From Subdoligranulum sp. (GTDB lineage: Bacteria; Bacillota; Clostridia; Oscillospirales; Ruminococcaceae), in contig SFIE01000040.1 in the NCBI GenBank assembly GCA_004555405.1, positions 1-16,421 of the forward strand: 16,421 bases of DNA. Direction: 5' to 3'. This document shows positions 15,585 through 16,421 of the stretch, piece by piece (the stretch's first letter is position 1; each line of letters begins with the position of its first letter). The notes below the pieces were generated by a model. That model was not told where the DNA came from. It saw nothing but the letters and a program-made list of their open reading frames with translations, and made no database searches. The position numbers were made by a program, and so were the translations under genes.

Positions 15585-15781
15585 AAAAAAACACGGTGCA
15601 TTTGCATCGCGTTTTAAAATTTCTTATAAATGGAGCGGGAAACGGTGTCTGAACCGTTCCCCATTGATTGGCATTTGGCAGGCGTGGCGTTCTCCTGCAT
15701 CTCTCAGAGCAAAAGCCCTTGTCGTTACCATCGGCGTGTGGCTGCCACGAAATTGACCACCTCAAATGCCTCTCTTATTTT
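15585..15781 (-). promoter_or_regulatory. Attenuator-like leader: nested pairing, hairpin and T7 tract
   Basis: RNA starting near 15781 carries GGCATTTG (15763-15770, between the ribosome binding site and start of the leader ORF) and CGTGGC (15744-15749). Downstream, GCCACG (15683-15688) and CAAATGCC (15670-15677) are exact complements in nested order, so leader and downstream arms can form one long hairpin. Next is a 10-bp hairpin with one G-U (15637-15662), then a weak stem (15591-15612) running into T7 (15585-15591). A ribosome on the leader ORF would break the first hairpin, the logic of ribosome-dependent attenuation. The pairings are seen in the sequence; the mechanism is inferred. Confidence 0.5.
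15725..15760 (-). CDS. Putative 11-residue leader peptide MVNFVAATRRW
   Basis: A GTG-started ORF of 11 codons plus TAA. GAGAGG lies exactly eight bases upstream, and a promoter ends only about 30 bases before it, so it is the first thing a ribosome would meet on this transcript. It ends in Arg-Arg-Trp. Its start region and body are the left arms of a nested hairpin with downstream sequence. This setting resembles leader peptides of antibiotic- or amino-acid-responsive attenuators, but I do not recognise this one and name no inducer. Confidence 0.5.
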   Translation of the reverse strand: MVNFVAATRRW

Positions 15782-15787
15782 ATGTAT

Positions 15788-15816
15788 AGCATAGCACAGC
15801 TATTCTTTCTTGTAAA
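15788..15816 (-). promoter_or_regulatory. Promoter of the leader-peptide element
   Basis: TTTACA (15811-15816), a 17-base spacer and TATGCT (15788-15793) preceded by TGC, an extended -10. It points left toward the 11-codon leader ORF. It overlaps the end of a 47-codon ORF upstream. Confidence 0.6.
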
Positions 15817-15943
15817 GTATTTCGCTTTGTCTCAAAAGACGCCGATAGCGCTTTTGACTGATGTTCCGCATCGTTATGATGGAGTGTTTGTATTCTTCTG
15901 AATCACCAGAAACCTTTAGCCTTAAAACTACTTCGGCAGTCAT
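15800..15943 (-). CDS. Hypothetical 47-residue protein or gene remnant
   Basis: The frame MTAEVVLRLKVSG to RYRRLLRQSEILYKKE has a balanced, strongly basic, protein-like composition, and it stays open about 30 codons upstream of this ATG without another usual start. No ribosome binding site is visible. Its 3' end overlaps the promoter at 15788-15816. It could be a small protein of a mobile element or the C-terminal remnant of a longer gene cut by a rearrangement between 15943 and 16105. The family is not recognised. Confidence 0.3.
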   Translation of the reverse strand: MTAEVVLRLKVSGDSEEYKHSIITMRNISQKRYRRLLRQSEILYKKE

Positions 15944-16090
15944 TTCCGGTGTGGATATCTGTTTTAGTACAAGCGCCGTATGTGGACGGTTTCCACGCAG
16001 TATGCTGTATATGCTGCCAACAGAGTAAACAGTTAAGTTATTTTACGAACACAATTCGCATGATCGTAAACTGCCGGTTTATCCGATATA
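15944..16090. other. Unassigned junction between two remnants
   Basis: No start-bearing gene is seen. The stretch holds a small inverted repeat GTGGA-CGGTT-TCCAC (about 15981-15995) and a repeated TATGCTG. Both strands are partly open, with neither showing recognisable protein sequence. It separates the minus-strand remnant from the plus-strand MNT fragment. Confidence 0.4.
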
Positions 16091-16104
16091 CTATAGTCTA
16101 TAGT
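16091..16104. repeat. Tandem heptamer CTATAGT x2 at the MNT breakpoint
   Basis: CTATAGT occurs twice back to back, and with the preceding A it also forms an inverted repeat (ACTATAG-T-CTATAGT). It ends exactly one base before the first codon with MNT similarity, so it may mark a recombination, target-site or deletion junction. Confidence 0.6.
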
Positions 16105-16203
16105 GAGGAACTGCCAACCCTGCTGAAATTTGATATTGTGCACATTCAGGACGGCATGGAGCCGGTATTTCTTGCGAACATCGAAAGGGATGGTGTTGAA
16201 CTG
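16105..16203 (+). pseudogene. MNT-type nucleotidyltransferase, C-terminal fragment
   Basis: Thirty-three codons read EELPTLLKFDIVHI then a run ending FLANIERDGVEL, which matches the C-terminal third of small minimal nucleotidyltransferases (MNT antitoxin type): the strand with the third acidic residue (KFDIV) and the final IERDGVxL. The catalytic GSxxRG...DxD part that should precede is absent; upstream sequence in this frame is unrelated. The fragment continues in frame into the partner gene without a stop. Inference: the 5' end was lost in a rearrangement at about 16104, so this half of the pair is non-functional as antitoxin. Confidence 0.7.
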
Positions 16204-16421
16204 ATGGACAAGCTGCATGAAAAATATGACCGCTTTACCGCTGCGGTGGCCCGGCTGCGGGAAGCGCTGGACGATTACAAGAAGTTCCCGTTGGATTCGG
16301 TACGGGATGGAACCATTCAGCGGTTTGAGTTCTGCACGGAACTGGCATGGAAAACCATGCGGGAATACCTGCTTGACCAAGGCTATACCAACATCAACAG
16401 CCCGAAAGAGGTTATCAAACA
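16204..16421 (+). CDS. HI0074-family HEPN protein, MNT partner (cut by right edge)
   Basis: The first 72 residues of a nucleotidyltransferase-substrate-binding (HI0074-type, HEPN fold) protein: MDKLHEKYDRF, ARLREAL, then the family core VRDGTIQRFEFCTELAWKTMREYL (33-56) and SPKEVIK. In MNT-HEPN toxin-antitoxin pairs this protein is an RNase toxin, or the target that MNT modifies by nucleotide transfer. The diagnostic RX4-6H motif would lie beyond the window. The ATG at 16204 fits the family N terminus, but the frame is open upstream through the MNT fragment, so a fusion is possible. No good promoter is seen close by. With its antitoxin truncated, the toxin may be inactive, silent or controlled by another copy. 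Confidence 0.75.
   Translation, partial: MDKLHEKYDRFTAAVARLREALDDYKKFPLDSVRDGTIQRFEFCTELAWKTMREYLLDQGYTNINSPKEVIK

Noticed and set aside
15880..16104. Plus-strand frame open into the MNT fragment, with an ATG at 16060
   Set aside because: No ribosome binding site, no MNT catalytic motif, and a composition like a shadow of the minus-strand ORF; it is only open by chance up to the breakpoint.

Overview
The window looks like the chromosome of a gut-type Clostridia bacterium, most likely Oscillospiraceae/Ruminococcaceae (Faecalibacterium-like). The reasons are a PolC-type replicative polymerase, the MEP isoprenoid pathway, the order pyrH-frr-uppS-cdsA-dxr-rseP-ispG-(mmcQ)-polC, strong GGAGG-type ribosome binding sites, and GC-rich genes with AT-rich gaps. 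Almost every gene reads on the minus strand, so biological order runs from high to low coordinates.

Core region (about 12965 to 1291). A promoter at about 12920-12951 starts pyrH-frr. A hairpin with a T-run sits between frr and uppS. Then follow uppS, cdsA, dxr, rseP and ispG, ending at a strong bidirectional terminator (6310-6351). These genes link UMP supply, ribosome recycling, undecaprenyl carrier and CDP-diacylglycerol synthesis, the MEP pathway (dxr, ispG) and site-2 proteolysis. A separate unit with its own promoter (6191-6219), a palindrome over the -35 and a long structured leader carries mmcQ/yjbR and polC (TTG start). A further near-consensus promoter (1222-1249) drives an ABC-exporter ATPase and a secreted protein cut by the left edge.

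Regulatory operon (about 15046 to 13090). Three genes precede pyrH, where rpsB-tsf often sit in Firmicutes: a small unrecognised cysteine-rich protein, a Spo0A-like regulator (receiver plus Spo0A-type DNA-binding domain) with an altered acidic pocket, and a soluble histidine-kinase-like protein without a recognisable phospho-histidine or intact ATP-binding boxes. A strong terminator closes the unit. This is the best candidate for an under-described signalling system.

Right-hand accessory region (about 15047 to 16421). It is AT-rich and mosaic. On the minus strand there is a promoter, an 11-codon leader ORF with an excellent ribosome binding site, nested complementary segments and a T7 tract, which looks like a ribosome-dependent attenuator. 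It is followed by a small ORF that appears broken by homopolymer changes. On the plus strand, an N-terminally truncated MNT nucleotidyltransferase fragment runs in frame into a HI0074/HEPN-type partner cut by the right edge, a disrupted MNT-HEPN toxin-antitoxin locus. A tandem heptamer lies exactly where the MNT similarity begins.
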